This document shows positions 1 to 7,116 of a stretch of 8,409 nucleotides of DNA, in pieces. This DNA is from an uncultured Actinomycetes bacterium (GTDB lineage Bacteria; Actinomycetota; Thermoleophilia; Solirubrobacterales; Solirubrobacteraceae): contig CALAQT010000437.1 of NCBI GenBank assembly GCA_937888775.1, positions 1 to 8,409 on the forward strand, written 5' to 3'. The notes beneath the pieces are model-generated. The model did no database searches. It was not told the DNA's origin and saw nothing but the letters and a program-made list of their open reading frames with translations. Both the position numbers and the translations under genes were made by a program. Positions within the stretch are counted from its first letter, which is position 1; each line of letters begins with the position of its first letter.

Positions 1-669
1 GCTACGGTTCCGCTTCCCACCCCGATGAAACCTCAAGACGATTATCTGACCGAGGATCGAGGCTAACGCGTCCTCGTGAGTCGCAGCGGGTTCGGCGACG
101 TGCCTGGCGAGGAATCGCACACTGCGTGGTGCAGCTGTGATCGTCCGTCGGGCCCGGGCGTGGGCAGGACGAATAGGACGATGTGTTTCGCGAGCACCGC
201 GTTGTCGAAGGAGACCCGAGCATCCGAGGGGCCACGTCGCTAGTGGCGAGGCACTCCCACAGGCCGCCCCGGCGGGCCTCGCTTGCGGTTCGCGCGGCAT
301 GTCGCCAGGCAGGTCGGCTCAGCATCTGCTCGTATCGGTGCTAGCGGAGCAAAAGCCGCTTCCATCTCGGCACCGACCAGCCTCACGGTGGTCGTGATCA
401 CGGCCCCCTGCTCCGCCCCGAATCCAGGTTCGCGGAGCCAGCTGCCGGACGCTCGCTTCCACCACTGCAAACAGCGTCGCGCTCACGCACGCATTGCGAC
501 GATGGCGAGCGCCCGTGATCGCTTGTCGGCGCTGATGCGTTTGTCGCATAGCGATCGTCACGCCAGCGCCGACGGTGTCGATCAAAAGGGCGCGTCCCGC
601 TGGTTCGACAACCGTCAGGAGGATCGGCGTGCGCTTCTGGGGCGCGTGCCAGCTGATTAAGCCTCCAGG
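1..669. other. Stretch with no convincing gene
   Basis: Several overlapping open frames exist on both strands, but none gives a recognisable protein, a good ribosome binding site and coding-like codon use together. The most protein-like piece is a plus-strand frame ending with TAA at 658-660. It has an ATG at 502 (52 residues, beginning MASARDRLSALMRLSHSDRH) and can be extended upstream to about 283. It is in the same phase as the gene that opens at 670, so the two could once have been one longer frame interrupted by that TAA. A minus-strand frame across about 319-747 is also open and has similar base composition by codon position, so composition does not decide the strand. I see no tRNA, terminator or mobile-element end here. 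Confidence 0.4.
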
Positions 670-1326
670 ATGGGCGCCGCTACGCTTGCGACGATCATTT
701 ACCGCTTCAACATGACGGCGGACGAGGCTGGGAGCGTTTATGTCCACGCGACGGTTGCCGCCGGCCTCCTATCGAACCTTCTGGACCGGCTGGATCACTA
801 CGAATCGGTGCTTCGCGACATCGGCGATCTTGTCGATTCGCCTCCTGCGGATCGGGATCTCGTTGCCAGATGGCACGCCTTGGAGTCCCAAATGCAGGCT
901 ACCGTCGACGAGTTGACTCTGCTTGCCGACGAGGCACGAGAGCAGGGCCGTGACGTCCTCAAGACCCTGCGGACGACGGCGCCCAGAGCGGATCGCACGC
1001 TGCAGGCGCCGAGGTCGTCGAATCCGCTCGATATCGCGATCACCCACCACGTAATTGTTACCGCGGCCGCCCACAGCGCGCGCGACGCCGCCGAGCAGAT
1101 CCAGCGCCTCGTCGAGCCCATGTCCAAGATCGCCGATCCGGCTTTGCTCATCTTTTCGGGTCGTCTCGCGGAGCTGGCGATCCAGGTTGCGACCGCCAGG
1201 GATGGACCCCGGGCCGTACGCGCCATTCAAGTCCTAAACGCCGCCAGCGCAGCAGTGAGACGCGATTGGACAAGAACCCTGTCTCGCCCGCAAGGCGAGC
1301 GCTTCTCACCATCAGGAGGCGTCTGA
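670..1326 (+). CDS. Hypothetical helical protein, 218 aa
   Basis: I do not recognise this family. The protein is 218 residues, soluble-looking and rich in Ala, Leu, Asp, Glu and Arg. It has long amphipathic stretches at about residues 25-115 and 120-205 that read as helical bundles or coiled coils, and a basic C-terminus (residues 200-211). There is no signal peptide, membrane segment or catalytic motif I can name. Codon use (GAC, GAG, CTC, GCC and similar) is convincingly coding. The frame opens directly after an in-frame TAA at 658-660. ATG 670 is the first start, but it has only a weak, badly spaced purine stretch before it; ATG 712 (MTADEAGSV) is an equally plausible start and would give 204 residues. 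An AGGAGG at 1314-1319 lies just before the stop, but only a 16-codon frame follows it. The gene ends about 110 bases before the IS630 element, so any downstream partner may have been displaced by the insertion. Confidence 0.6.
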   Translation: MGAATLATIIYRFNMTADEAGSVYVHATVAAGLLSNLLDRLDHYESVLRDIGDLVDSPPADRDLVARWHALESQMQATVDELTLLADEAREQGRDVLKTLRTTAPRADRTLQAPRSSNPLDIAITHHVIVTAAAHSARDAAEQIQRLVEPMSKIADPALLIFSGRLAELAIQVATARDGPRAVRAIQVLNAASAAVRRDWTRTLSRPQGERFSPSGGV

Positions 1327-1435
1327 CGGCGATGTCGGCGGCGCTGACACGTCTTGCCGGACAGGAAACCGCGCCGGATTGAGCCATTGCGTGCCGGTCA
1401 CGCTCGTCTCGCAGCTTGCTGCCTCCAGCCTACTA

Positions 1436-1456
1436 GTGTAGTGTCTCGCATTTAGG
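1436..1456 (+). repeat. IS630 left terminal inverted repeat
   Basis: Aligned with the reverse complement of 2566-2586, 15 of 21 positions match. They include a seven-base block GTGTCTC at 1441-1447 and a TTT plus GG further in. It is preceded by TA at 1434-1435, the presumed target duplication. Confidence 0.75.
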
Positions 1457-1481
1457 TATCTGGTTGTGGTAGGATGGTGGG

Positions 1482-2576
1482 GTGAACCGCCCCGCGGCTG
1501 CGTTGAAGTTGTCAGATGCCCAGCGAGACACGTTGGACGTGCTGGCGAGATCGACCAGCGCTTCGCATCAGCAGGTACAACGCGCGCGGGTGTTGCGGTT
1601 GGCCGCGGCCGGCGAGGCGAACACCCGGATCGCTGAGCGGGTAGGTGTCACGGTGGTGACCGTGCGCGCGTGGCGGGCACGGTTCGAGCAGGCGGGCCTG
1701 GCAGATCTCGGGGTGGTACGGGCGGGGCGTGGCCGCAAGCCGTCGATCCCGGATGCGAAGGCCGAGGCGATCGTGCACGCGACGCTGCACGACAAGCCGT
1801 TAGGCGAGACGCATTGGAGCTGCCGGTCGATGGCCAAGGCCCAGGGGTCAGCCCGGCGACGGTGCAGCGGATCTGGTCTGCGCGAGGACTCAAGCCTCAT
1901 CAGCTAAAGACGTTCAAGCTCTCAAACGACAAGCGCTTTGAGGAGAAGCTCGTCGACGTCGTCGGCTTGTATCTGAACCCGCCGGAGAACGCGATCGTCT
2001 TGTGCATGGACGAGAAGAGCCAGATCCAAGCGTTGGATCGCACGCAGGCGTCGCTGCCGATCAAGCCCGGCAGGGCGGGCACGATGACCCACGACTACAA
2101 GCGCAACGGCACGACCACCTTGTTCGCCGCGCTTGACGTGCTCAGCGGCGCGGTGATCGGCCAGTGCCTGCCGCGCCACCGCCACCGCGAGTTTCTGAAG
2201 TTCCTGCGGATCATCGACCGCGAGGTCCCCAAGGGTCTGCAGATCCATCTGATCCCTGACAACTACGCCACCCACAAGCACGAGAACGTCAACAAGTGGC
2301 TCGCCAAACACCCGCGTTTTCACCTGCACTTCACCCCGACCTCGAGCTCGTGGGTAAACATGGTCGAGCGGTTCTTTCTTCGGCAAGCTGACCGACAAAG
2401 CGATCCGCCGCGGCGTGTTTCATAGCGTGCCTGACCTGATCGAAGCGATCGAGGCATACCTTCAGGCCAACAACGAGAACCCCGAGCCGTTCGTCTGGAC
2501 CGCGACCGCCGACGAGATACTCACGAAGGTACGCCGCGGGCGAGTCACACTCACCCAACTAGCAGCCCAAAACTGA
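1482..2576 (+). pseudogene. IS630-family transposase, two frame lesions
   Basis: The reconstructed protein is about 363 residues, normal for IS630 transposases, and would bind the IS ends and insert the element at TA sites. It starts at GTG 1482; the ATG at 1474 hits a stop after three codons. Domains in order: an N-terminal helix-turn-helix around residues 27-70 ([19 protein letters not shown]), then an RNase H-like DDE core. The catalytic residues are Asp at 2009-2011 (CMDEKSQ), Asp at 2258-2260 ([10 protein letters not shown]) and Glu at 2366-2368 ([11 protein letters not shown]). There are 35 residues between the second Asp and the Glu, as expected for this superfamily. The frame shifts by -1 in the GGGG run at 1844-1847 (AQG then [10 protein letters not shown]) and is restored at the TCTTTCTT duplication at 2373-2380 (VERFF then [13 protein letters not shown]). 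After that it is again in the original phase to TGA 2574. The catalytic core is therefore out of frame with both ends. Confidence 0.88.
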
Positions 2577-2586
2577 GACACAACAA
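2566..2586 (-). repeat. IS630 right terminal inverted repeat
   Basis: The reverse complement reads TTGTTGTGTCTCAG and continues into TTTTGGG. It shares GTGTCTC and flanking bases with the left end and is followed outside by TA at 2587-2588. The transposase stop codon TGA (2574-2576) lies inside this repeat. Confidence 0.75.
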
Positions 2587-2588
2587 TA

Positions 2589-3070
2589 GCGAGTCTAGAT
2601 CCGTGCGTGCGTCGGGGGTGTGAATCAGCCTCGGCGATCGCGCGCGACGACCGTGACGGAACCTAGAACACGACGATGGCCATGCTCGGATGCTCGGCCT
2701 CGCTGCGCGCGACTGAAACTGATCGCACGCCTGCTTTTGCCCTTGCCGGCGCCTAAGGCGGACGAGCTGAATCAACGGGAAGCAGGCGTGAGCGCGGGCA
2801 GAACCGCGCGCCGCCCTCCCCAGATCCGGTCGCGCCAGCCAGCCTCGCCTCGGCCGATGCAGCTCGGCCGTGCGCGCCGCACGCTGCCTTCTGCTTTCAG
2901 ACCGATCGGCGCGGGCGGCTCGCCGCTGCTATCGCGTGGATCCAGCAGCGGCGGATACGCCCGCTGACGCCGAACGTGGCGCTTGTGCTTTCGCCCAATC
3001 CCGACCGTGCAGCTGCCGCGGTCCGCACGATCCCTTTCCCCTCCCGCCGAGGGCGCGGCGGGCGATCGCC
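2589..3070. other. Gene-poor stretch after the IS
   Basis: Several frames are open here only because stops are rare in GC-rich DNA. Their translations are dominated by Arg, Pro, Ser and Ala and match nothing I know. A plus-strand GTG at 2870 opens a frame that runs on through the weak candidate gene at 3071-3577, but residues before 3071 are less protein-like. I see no RNA gene or repeat in this stretch. Confidence 0.4.
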
Positions 3071-3577
3071 ATGGCGACCAGGCAGGCGTGCGCCGAAACC
3101 CGCACACACGAGCGCAATGCCACGCACCCAAGCGTCAGCCTGGACGAGGTCGACGCTCGCTTTCGTCGTCTCGGCGCCTTGCGCCGCGCGCTCGGAACCA
3201 ACGGCAAGCAGGCGCCCGTCATCTTGGCCGGGGTAGGCGGCAGCCGCCGCGCGTGGCGCACGCGTGCTTTCTACGAGTGCGCTCGTCAGCATGTCGGCGC
3301 TCTTTGGACCCTGGCGGCTCTCGCCTTCGCCCAGGAGCATGCGCCGGCTCGCTGGACGATGCGGCGCCTGCTTCGCCACGGATGCAATCGCCGGCGCCAA
3401 CAGATCGCGATGCTCGCTTCCGGCCCATGCCTTGACGCGGGCCGCACGCTCGCCTTGCGATGTATCCGGGTGGCCGGCGGCCACGGTCGGGGACCGCTGC
3501 TTCTCGTGCGCGGCGCGGCGGTGCACAAACAGTCGTATCAGAGCGCCGCAACCGTTCCGGATCGACTGTCTCGCTGA
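3071..3577 (+). CDS. Weak candidate gene, 168 aa, unknown
   Basis: I do not recognise this protein, and it may not be real. The part from about 3130 reads like a protein (segments such as VSLDEVDARFRRLGALRRAL, then AFYECARQHVGALWTLAALA). A hand tally over about 150 codons gives roughly three quarters G/C in third position and about half in second position, which is compatible with coding. The antisense frame is also open and shares the same middle codon position, so composition cannot decide the strand. ATG 3071 was chosen as the first ATG near the protein-like part; it has no ribosome binding site, and a GTG at 2870 in the same phase would give 235 residues. The high Arg content and several Cys (residues in YEC, HGC, GPCLD) are visible, with no membrane segment. 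It could be a decayed gene. Confidence 0.25.
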   Translation: MATRQACAETRTHERNATHPSVSLDEVDARFRRLGALRRALGTNGKQAPVILAGVGGSRRAWRTRAFYECARQHVGALWTLAALAFAQEHAPARWTMRRLLRHGCNRRRQQIAMLASGPCLDAGRTLALRCIRVAGGHGRGPLLLVRGAAVHKQSYQSAATVPDRLSR

Positions 3578-3728
3578 TCGATCCGAGGCTTCCGGACGCT
3601 GCTGGGCACTGGCGCCCGCAGTCTCGTCGACGGCGCTGACACTGCCCTGAAACCAAGCTGCCTGCAGCCCCGCGTGGATCATGCTGATGGCGGGGCGGGA
3701 CTCACCCGTCGCAGCCAGGCCGCTGATG

Positions 3729-3761
3729 TAACACGGACGTAACGGCGTTACGTCCGTGTTA
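3729..3761. promoter_or_regulatory. 33-bp palindrome, operator or hairpin
   Basis: Two perfect 16-base arms (3729-3744 and 3746-3761) surround a single central base at 3745; the left arm reads TAACACGGACGTAACG. It lies 53 bases upstream of the lipoprotein start. Symmetry with no loop favours a binding site for a dimeric repressor of the TetR or similar class. As RNA it would fold into a very stable stem, so a U-tract-less terminator insulating the downstream gene is the alternative. No run of T follows it on either strand. Confidence 0.55.
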
Positions 3762-3814
3762 TCCGTGGGGCGGTACAAGTCGTCCGCCAACCAATCCGAC
3801 GGAGCTCGAACGAC

Positions 3815-4351
3815 ATGCGCAGCGCGACGACCACAGACGCAACGGGCGCCCACGACCACGGCGTTTCGATTGCGCTCGCCGCCGTGAGCTGCGCGCTCGT
3901 GATCGCCGCCTGTGGGTCCTCGGGCCGGTCGAGCAGCGCGGCCGCCACGAGCGGCAACCCGCAGGGCGTCAAGTACGCGGACTGCATGCGCTCGCATGGG
4001 GTTCAGAGCCTCCCCGACCCAAGCCCGAACGGCGGCATCGACCTTCCCTCCAGCATCAACCCGCAGGCGCCCGCGTTCCGGTCCGCCCAGCAGACATGCG
4101 CCAACCTGCAGCCGGGAGCCGGCGGCCCGCCGCCAGCGATCTCGCCGGCACAGCAGAAGTCATTCGTTGCCAACGCGAAATGCATGCGCAAGCACGGCAT
4201 CCCGAACTTCCCCGACCCGACATTCGGACCCGGCGGCCGCGGAATCGGCTACCCACCCGGGCTCCGATTCCGGGCGTCGGCTATCAACCTCGCCAACAAG
4301 GCATGCGCGCACGTCGGGACGCCGCTCCCGTTGGGAGGCCTCGCTCAGTGA
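3815..4351 (+). CDS. Secreted lipoprotein with two Cys-rich repeats
   Basis: A 178-residue exported protein. Residues 17-32 form a hydrophobic signal segment ending in a lipobox (LVIAAC, Cys33), followed by a Gly/Ser/Ala linker (34-51), so it should be lipid-anchored outside the cytoplasmic membrane. The mature part is two copies of one unit. Repeat 1 covers about 53-100 (YADCMRSHGVQSLPDP, Cys57 and Cys95). Repeat 2 covers about 118-168 (AKCMRKHGIPNFPDP, Cys123 and Cys164). Each has one Cys pair about 40 residues apart, probably a disulfide. From memory, small CMRxHG...PDP lipoproteins are common in Actinobacteria, often beside efflux-type transporter genes, but their role is unknown and no transporter is present here. 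ATG 3815 is preceded by GGAG at 3801-3804, ten bases upstream. It may be controlled by the palindrome at 3729-3761. Its 3' end converges on the c-di-GMP gene. Confidence 0.87.
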   Translation: MRSATTTDATGAHDHGVSIALAAVSCALVIAACGSSGRSSSAAATSGNPQGVKYADCMRSHGVQSLPDPSPNGGIDLPSSINPQAPAFRSAQQTCANLQPGAGGPPPAISPAQQKSFVANAKCMRKHGIPNFPDPTFGPGGRGIGYPPGLRFRASAINLANKACAHVGTPLPLGGLAQ

Positions 4352-4387
4352 TCCGATCGTCAAGACGCTTCTGCAACTCGGCGGGCA

Positions 4388-4406
4388 GCGCTGGAACACC
4401 CAGCGC
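4388..4406. terminator. Hairpin between convergent genes
   Basis: A perfect 7-bp GC-rich stem (GCGCTGG 4388-4394 with CCAGCGC 4400-4406) with a five-base loop lies in the 65-base gap between two convergent genes. That is the right place for a terminator serving both strands. No T-run follows on either strand, so this would be the hairpin-only kind; the call depends mainly on position. Confidence 0.4.
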
Positions 4407-4416
4407 GTCGCCAACT

Positions 4417-6480
4417 CTAACGTGAGAGCTCAGGCTCTGAGAGGTGGGGGGTGACGGGCTGGCCGTTGGGAGGGACGAAGTGGCGGTGTATGGCGTCTAT
4501 GACTGCTGGGTCGAACTGAGTTCCTGCGTTGCGCCGGAGCTCGGCTAGTGCCTCGGTCTGGCTCCTGGCGTGTTGGTAGCAGCGTTCGGACACCATGGCG
4601 TCGTAGGCGTCGCAGACCGCGATGATCCGCGCGCCCAGAGGAATCTCGTGACCGGCGATTCCGTCCGGATACCCGCCGCCGTCCCAACGTTCGTGGCTGG
4701 CACGCACCAGTTTCGCTACCGGCGCTAATGCTGGGGCGGCGCCCAGTATGCGCTCGCCGATGATGGGGTGCTGCCGTATGAATTCCAATTCGGAGGGGTC
4801 CAGGGGTCCCGGTTTGTTGAGGATCTCGTCCGGGATGGCGAGCTTTCCGATGTCGTGCAGTTCGGCGGCGCGGAGGGTCTCGTCGAGCTGTTCGGCGTCG
4901 AGCTCGAGCTCGGCAGCGACGACGGCGGTGAGGGTGGTCACGCCGCTGACATGGTCACGCAGTCGGGGTGTGCGCTCGGTGATTAGTTGCATCAGGACAT
5001 CGCGGGTTTGTGAACGGTGAGCGCGGCCCTTGTCGGCGTACATGCGCTCATCAGCGAGCCGCAGACCAGCGCTCGCGGTGCTCGCTTCATCGGGCATGAC
5101 CGTGACGCCGAGGGCTGCGGTTACTTCGAACCCGCTACCGCGCTCGGTCAGCGCGGACGCGGCACTGGCGATCAGTCGATCATGACGCGGATAGCGACCT
5201 TCTAGCAGGATGCAGAACTCATCGCCGCCGAGGCGGTAAGCGCCTCCCAGATCGGCGACTACGGCGCGTAGTCCGGACGCCAGCCGGGCGAGTAGAGCGT
5301 CTCCGGCGACGTGACCGAAGCTGTCGTTGTAGCGCTTGAAACCGTTGAGATCAAAGAACACCAGCGTGCAGGCCTGCTCCGCTTTTGAGGTGTCGAGCGC
5401 CTGCTGGAGATCTGACATCAGCTGCCGTCGGTTGCCGAGGCCGGTGAGCGAGTCGGTGACCGCCTCCCTGGCCTTCGCCCGAAGGATGCGGACGTTCTCG
5501 ATGTACGACAGTGCTGACCGAAGGGTTGCCAGGACCAAGGCCCCGGCGGCGAGGCCCACCGCCAAGGGCGTGATTTTGGTGAACGCGGCGACCACCAGCA
5601 GCGCCAGGGCCACGGCGGCGGCCAACAAGGTGAGCCCGATGGTGTGCGGAGCCTCCCGCGCCTCTTTGGCGATGCGGTGCGACGGTGCCCAAGCAGCGGT
5701 CGCGAACAACGAGAACGAGATGAGATAGATCGCGTTGAGCAGCGTGCTGTCGACGTAGATCCCACCGGCGACCTGATCGACATTCATGATGTCGCCGACG
5801 GCCATGAGGATCACGCCCGCGCCGAGAACCAGCCAGTTGTGTCCCGGGCGCCAGTCGGCCAGGGTGAAGGCCAGGGCGACGAACATCAAAAGCATGAAAT
5901 CCCCGACCGGATAGGCGACCGTCACGGCGTCGGCCACGAAATGTCCCTTGGTAGTGGCCAGAACGTTTGAGAACACCAATGTTGCGGCAACCGCTCCGAT
6001 CGCCAGCGCCACCACTCCGCCGTCAAGCCACTGAGAGACCGCGGCGTTTCTCAAGCCAGAACGGATGAGCAGCATCAGCGCCGCATACACCGCCGGATAC
6101 ATGAACAGGTACGCCATATCCGCAACTGAGGGGAACGGCGGGCTGGAGAGATTGTCAAGCCACACCGCCCACAGCAAATCGCCCAAGCTCCAACACGCCA
6201 ACGCGAAGGTCATCAACGCCCACGTCCGACGATGCTCACGATTCCGGACCACCCGTGCTGCGCAGACCGCGATCGCGACGAACTCGACCGCCATATAAAC
6301 CCAGTTCTCAGTCAATGAATCCAGCCCCGGGCCGCCCACACCCGTCCCCGCCCGCAGCAACTCAAAGGCGACCCCGAGACCCATGGCGGTGATCGCCAAC
6401 GAGAGCACCGGACTAGCCGAGATGCGTCCGCGCATAATTTCAAGCAACGGAGTCCGTTTGCTTACAGGAGCGAGCATCAC
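4417..6480 (-). CDS. Membrane c-di-GMP enzyme, GGDEF plus HD-GYP
   Basis: A 687-residue membrane protein predicted to make c-di-GMP (GGDEF) and hydrolyse it (HD-GYP). Residues 22-323 contain about nine or ten membrane segments with conserved-looking PSVADMAYLFMYP and AYPVGDFMLL motifs; from memory, such modules precede GGDEF domains in Actinobacteria and may sense a membrane signal. The GGDEF domain spans about 341-486, with metal-binding Asp377 (FFDLNGFK) and an intact GGDEF at 418-422. The product-inhibition RxxD motif is absent at its usual place. The HD-GYP domain spans about 505-668, with His542-Asp543 (ELHDIGK), His571, Ser595-His596-Glu597 and DGGGYPDG at 600-607, plus Asp624. The usual first His of the HHE motif is Ser. 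The start is GTG 6480 or ATG 6477. AAGGAG lies at 6485-6480, overlapping the GTG and only two bases from the ATG, so the true start is uncertain. The gene is alone, convergent with the lipoprotein gene. Confidence 0.92.
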   Translation of the reverse strand: MMLAPVSKRTPLLEIMRGRISASPVLSLAITAMGLGVAFELLRAGTGVGGPGLDSLTENWVYMAVEFVAIAVCAARVVRNREHRRTWALMTFALACWSLGDLLWAVWLDNLSSPPFPSVADMAYLFMYPAVYAALMLLIRSGLRNAAVSQWLDGGVVALAIGAVAATLVFSNVLATTKGHFVADAVTVAYPVGDFMLLMFVALAFTLADWRPGHNWLVLGAGVILMAVGDIMNVDQVAGGIYVDSTLLNAIYLISFSLFATAAWAPSHRIAKEAREAPHTIGLTLLAAAVALALLVVAAFTKITPLAVGLAAGALVLATLRSALSYIENVRILRAKAREAVTDSLTGLGNRRQLMSDLQQALDTSKAEQACTLVFFDLNGFKRYNDSFGHVAGDALLARLASGLRAVVADLGGAYRLGGDEFCILLEGRYPRHDRLIASAASALTERGSGFEVTAALGVTVMPDEASTASAGLRLADERMYADKGRAHRSQTRDVLMQLITERTPRLRDHVSGVTTLTAVVAAELELDAEQLDETLRAAELHDIGKLAIPDEILNKPGPLDPSELEFIRQHPIIGERILGAAPALAPVAKLVRASHERWDGGGYPDGIAGHEIPLGARIIAVCDAYDAMVSERCYQHARSQTEALAELRRNAGTQFDPAVIDAIHRHFVPPNGQPVTPHLSEPELSR

Positions 6481-6500
6481 TCCTTGTTTTCGGCTAGCAC

Positions 6501-6540
6501 GAACCGGACCTTGATGTTCGGCCCTGTACAGGTCCAGTTC
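6501..6540 (-). promoter_or_regulatory. Leader stem-loop of the c-di-GMP gene
   Basis: On the transcribed strand GAACTGGACC (6540-6531) pairs with GGTCCGGTTC (6510-6501) along all ten positions, counting one U-G wobble, around a 20-base loop. The structure ends about 15 bases before the AAGGAG of the downstream gene. The loop together with the arm edge contains the palindrome CCTGTACAGG (6523-6532), so alternative pairing is possible. It may be a translational or protein-binding control element. I do not recognise it as a known riboswitch class. Confidence 0.4.
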
Positions 6541-7116
6541 AGCTCCTGACGCGGACGTTTGTACGAGCTACCGCGGTAGGCCGCGCTTTCCCGAGGGGCG
6601 TGCCGATACGTGCTTCGTGAACGGTATCAGCGCACTCATCAGAGCCATCATCCGGCTGCCTCAGTCGGCCCAACCCGGCGTAACCTCAACCTAGCCGTCC
6701 ACCAGACACTGGCACGCCCGAGATCCCGATAACGAGAGCCCTCCTCACGAGCACATGGAGACGATCGCGTCCCGCAACCGCGCAAGGCCCCCGGCGATCG
6801 CTTTCGCCGCGGGCACGGCGCCGAGCCCACGAGCGCTTCGGCGACATGGGGGTCGTCCCGATTGGGCCGATCGACGCCGTGGCGCACGATCGGAATCGCC
6901 CAGATCCGCTCGCCAGCGTGGTCAGCGGAGAGTCCGACGGAACACGCTGCCCTACGCGGCGCTGCGGTGATGTGGCACGGCCTGACGCGGGACCGGCAAG
7001 TCCGGCCGCGTGTATATGCATGACCGCGCCGATCCGGCCCATCGTGCGGGCGCCGGACGATCCGCCAGGGCACGGCGGGTCGGTCATGGCGACATCGACG
7101 ACCGGAACGACCCGGA
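6541..7116. other. Intergenic stretch with no convincing gene
   Basis: This lies between two minus-strand genes. Minus-strand frames at about 6648-7073 and 6686-7087 overlap each other and translate to Arg/Pro/Ser-rich sequence. Short fragments such as HVAEALVGSAPCP look protein-like, but no single frame stays protein-like, so a decayed gene is possible. Any promoter for the c-di-GMP gene should lie in the part nearest 6541-6650, but I cannot pick out convincing -35 and -10 boxes. Confidence 0.4.
6568..6579. repeat. 12-bp perfect palindrome
   Basis: CTACCGCGGTAG is its own reverse complement and lies about 90 bases upstream of the c-di-GMP gene start. It could be an operator half-site pair in the promoter region, but palindromes of this length also occur by chance in GC-rich DNA. 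Confidence 0.25.

Larger units (their letters stand above)
1436..2586 (+). mobile_element. IS630-family insertion sequence, 1151 bp
   Basis: The element carries a DDE transposase of the IS630/Tc1-mariner type, imperfect terminal inverted repeats at 1436-1456 and 2566-2586, and a TA dinucleotide immediately outside each end (1434-1435 and 2587-2588). TA target duplication is the hallmark of this superfamily. The length of about 1.15 kb fits the family. The right inverted repeat overlaps the end of the transposase gene, including its TGA. The transposase reading frame is broken twice, so this copy is probably not autonomous, although the intact ends could still be moved by a related transposase acting in trans. 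Confidence 0.88.

Noticed and set aside
319..747. Minus-strand frame of 142 residues
   Set aside because: It overlaps the supported gene at 670-1326, has no ribosome binding site I can see, and its composition is no better than that of the opposite strand.
1332..1382. Small 16-codon frame (MSAALTRLAGQETAPD) after AGGAGG at 1314-1319
   Set aside because: The spacing of 12 bases is long, and the peptide has no visible features. It could be a real leader or a displaced gene start but cannot be supported.
1842..1849. Programmed -1 frameshift in the transposase
   Set aside because: There is no slippery heptamer of the X XXY YYZ type at the G-run (CAG GGG TCA). A second, unrelated lesion downstream also fits decay better than recoding.
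2897..3997. Minus-strand open frame of 366 residues
   Set aside because: It runs antisense across the start and signal peptide of the well-supported lipoprotein gene and through the palindrome. The translation is Arg/Ala-rich with no recognisable motif, and it is in the antisense phase that stays open opposite GC-rich plus-strand coding.
6541..6640. c-di-GMP riboswitch upstream of the GGDEF/HD-GYP gene
   Set aside because: On the minus strand a GGAAAGCGCGGCCTACC-like stretch superficially recalls the class I c-di-GMP riboswitch, but the conserved GACGCAAAGCC core is missing and the helices do not form.
6648..7073. Minus-strand frames of 141 and 133 residues in the intergenic region
   Set aside because: They overlap each other in different phases, are rich in Arg, Pro and Ser, lack ribosome binding sites and match no family I know.
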